From contig NZ_JBQCCV010000007.1 of NCBI RefSeq assembly GCF_051961875.1, positions 1 to 13,809 of the forward strand: 13,809 nucleotides of DNA, given 5' to 3'. Under the pieces are notes generated by a model. The model was not told where the DNA came from, did no database searches, and worked only from the letters and a program-made list of their open reading frames with translations. This DNA comes from Intrasporangium_A sp051961875 (GTDB lineage: Bacteria; Actinomycetota; Actinomycetes; Actinomycetales; Dermatophilaceae). Below, piece by piece: positions 12,715-13,809 of the stretch. A program made the translations under genes and the position numbers. Positions within the stretch are counted from its first letter, which is position 1. Each line of letters begins with the position of its first letter.

Positions 12715-13635
12715 TCACGGACGGGCGGCCTCAACCGGGGCAACCTGGCTGACCAGGTCGGCGACGAGCTCGTAGACAGCAGCGTCCTCAGGATTTGCCA
12801 TGCCGATGATGACGTCATCGACGCCGACCTCGGCCAGGGCAGCGAGCTTGTCCACGGCCTGCGCCACGGACATCGTGGTCTCACCTGACGGCGCCCGGCC
12901 GCCCCCGTCTCGCGACAGTGTGATCCGTGACAGCACGGTGTTGCGGATCTCGCGAGGGTCGCGTCCCACCTCGGCACAGCGGTCGGCCAGGACCAAGAGC
13001 TTGGCGCGGACCCGTTCCGGTCCCATGTCGAACAGGTTGCAGGCATCGCCGTAGCGGGCGATGAGCCGGAAGGTCTTCTCCTCCCCCATCCCGCCGACGA
13101 GTATCGGGGGGTGCGGGCGCCGAACCGCTGGCGGGCTGTTCAGGGTGCGCTCGAGGTCGTAGTGGCGGCCGCGGAAGGGGTCGTCGGACTCGGCCCACAT
13201 CTGCAGGACGATCTGGAGGGTCTCCTCGAGCCGCTCGAACCGCTCCTTCAGCGGTGGGAACGGCACACCGAGGCCGCGGTGCTCCTGCTCGTTCCATGCC
13301 GCCCCGATGCCGAGCCACGCGCGGCCACCGGACAGCACGTCGAGCGTCGTCACCGTCTTGGCGAGGATGCCCGGGTGCCGGTAGGTCACGCCGGTGACGA
13401 GCGAGCCGAGCTCGATCCGAGACGTCAGCCCGGCGGCATACCCCAGGGTCGTGTAGGCCTCGAGCATCTCGAGCTCGGAGGGGCCGATCCCCCGGATCTG
13501 GAAGTAGTGGTCCATGACCCAGAGGCTCCACATGCCCGAGGCCTCCGCATCCTGGGCGATCCGGCCGAAGGTGGGGCCGATCGAAGCTGGCGCATCCGGC
13601 CAGGAGAACCAGGAGACCTGAAGCCCAAGTCGCAT
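12715..13635 (-). CDS. LLM-class (luciferase-like) oxidoreductase, probably F420-dependent
   Basis: A 306-aa TIM-barrel protein of the bacterial luciferase-like monooxygenase superfamily. It begins M-R-L-G-L-Q-V-S-W-F, a usual first beta strand, and contains SLWVMDHYFQI, GSLVTGVTYRHPGILAK, TLDVLSGGRAWLGIGAAWNEQEH (mid-barrel signature) and PPILVGGMGEEKT. In actinobacteria most such enzymes use coenzyme F420, but FMN use cannot be excluded from sequence, and the substrate is unknown. I took ATG 13633-13635, since the open frame upstream adds 24 residues unlike the family. No Shine-Dalgarno is visible. It precedes the YczE-like gene by 57 nt (or 12 with the longer start), so the two likely share a transcript. 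Confidence 0.93.
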   Translation of the reverse strand: MRLGLQVSWFSWPDAPASIGPTFGRIAQDAEASGMWSLWVMDHYFQIRGIGPSELEMLEAYTTLGYAAGLTSRIELGSLVTGVTYRHPGILAKTVTTLDVLSGGRAWLGIGAAWNEQEHRGLGVPFPPLKERFERLEETLQIVLQMWAESDDPFRGRHYDLERTLNSPPAVRRPHPPILVGGMGEEKTFRLIARYGDACNLFDMGPERVRAKLLVLADRCAEVGRDPREIRNTVLSRITLSRDGGGRAPSGETTMSVAQAVDKLAALAEVGVDDVIIGMANPEDAAVYELVADLVSQVAPVEAARP

Positions 13636-13721
13636 TCTGTGATCGTCGCAGAATTCGCCCCACTTTGACCCGGCGCAGGTGCCACGACGAGGTGCGGCTC
13701 GGCGCATCGCGTCCGGCTCAG

Positions 13722-13755
13722 CCGAGCGCGGGCTGGGGCCGCTCGGGCCCCGAGC
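13722..13755 (-). terminator. Possible terminator hairpins after ettA
   Basis: Two mutually exclusive stems lie just past the stop of the truncated gene: GCTCGGG / CCCGAGC within 13741-13755, and CCGAGCG (13722-13728) / CGCTCGG (13740-13746) around an 11-nt loop. They sit 3-36 nt beyond the stop codon and could terminate its transcript. The remainder of 13636-13757 holds no signal I recognise. Confidence 0.4.
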
Positions 13756-13757
13756 CG

Positions 13758-13809
13758 TCAGTCGCGGGTCAGCTTGCGGTACGTGACTCGGTGCGGGCGA
13801 GCCGCGTCC
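13758..13809 (-). CDS. ettA: C-terminal end of a gene, probably ettA (ABC-F translation factor)
   Basis: Only the last 16 codons and stop are inside the window. They encode D-A-A-R-P-H-R-V-T-Y-R-K-L-T-R-D, which matches my recollection of the C-terminus of actinobacterial EttA (energy-dependent translational throttle, ABC-F family; Mycobacterium homologue Rv2477c). EttA binds the ribosomal E site and gates translation according to the ATP/ADP ratio. No catalytic motif is visible, so the assignment rests on the tail alone. The gene continues past the right edge. Confidence 0.6.
   Translation of the reverse strand, partial: DAARPHRVTYRKLTRD

Noticed and set aside
13636..13707. 24-residue N-terminal extension of the LLM oxidoreductase
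   Set aside because: The residues are Arg/Cys-rich and not family-like; M-R-L-G-L-Q-V is the normal start of the barrel.
1..13809. CRISPR arrays, insertion sequences, attachment sites, tRNA or rRNA genes
   Set aside because: None seen: no regularly spaced long repeats, no transposase or integrase motifs, no cloverleaf-like sequence in the intergenic regions.

Overview
This 13.8 kb window comes from the chromosome of a high-GC actinobacterium. Base composition, codon use, mixed ATG/GTG/CTG starts and leaderless-looking promoters all point there, and the protein sequences look most like Micrococcales of the Intrasporangiaceae type. The family placement is inference; the phylum is close to certain. 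Nearly all of the window is coding and no gap exceeds 200 bp. There are no rRNA or tRNA genes, no CRISPR array, and no transposase or integrase.

Left part (1-7.9 kb): an actinobacterial core block read right to left, ftsY - amtB - glnB - glnD - ffh. The two protein-targeting GTPases (FtsY, the SRP receptor, and Ffh, SRP54) bracket an ammonium uptake and sensing operon: AmtB channel, PII signal protein GlnB, and the PII-modifying enzyme GlnD. amtB, glnB and glnD are very tightly packed, and glnB appears to start at a CTG codon overlapping the amtB stop. A small hemerythrin-like gene on the opposite strand is inserted between glnD and ffh, ending 4 bp from the glnD stop. A strong hairpin separates ftsY from amtB.

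Middle (7.9-9.5 kb): a 53-aa single-span membrane protein lies upstream of ftsY, where smc would be expected. It is divergent from a secreted protein made only of three cell-wall-binding type 2 repeats. The intergenic region between them is packed with GTGAC/GTCAC pentamers, including an 11-bp tandem array resembling an OmpR-family (PhoP/GlnR) site. The secreted-protein gene ends at a perfect 12-bp hairpin shared with the convergent SDR gene.

Right part (9.5-13.8 kb): a two-gene lipid-type operon (LCAD-type acyl-CoA dehydrogenase, then an SDR overlapping it by one base) is divergent from a 2H-phosphoesterase (2'-5' RNA ligase-like) gene, with a small inverted repeat across the shared promoter region. 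Convergent to the latter are a YczE/YitT-type membrane protein and an upstream LLM-class (luciferase-like) oxidoreductase. The window ends in the last 16 codons of a gene I read as ettA.

Most notable: the probable CTG start of glnB; an over-represented word GTATGCCG(C) that forms both arms of the ftsY terminator and sits beside the other strong terminator; the regulatory-looking pentamer cluster before the cell-wall protein; and possible GlnR-type elements before amtB. I found no clear new defence or biosynthetic system.
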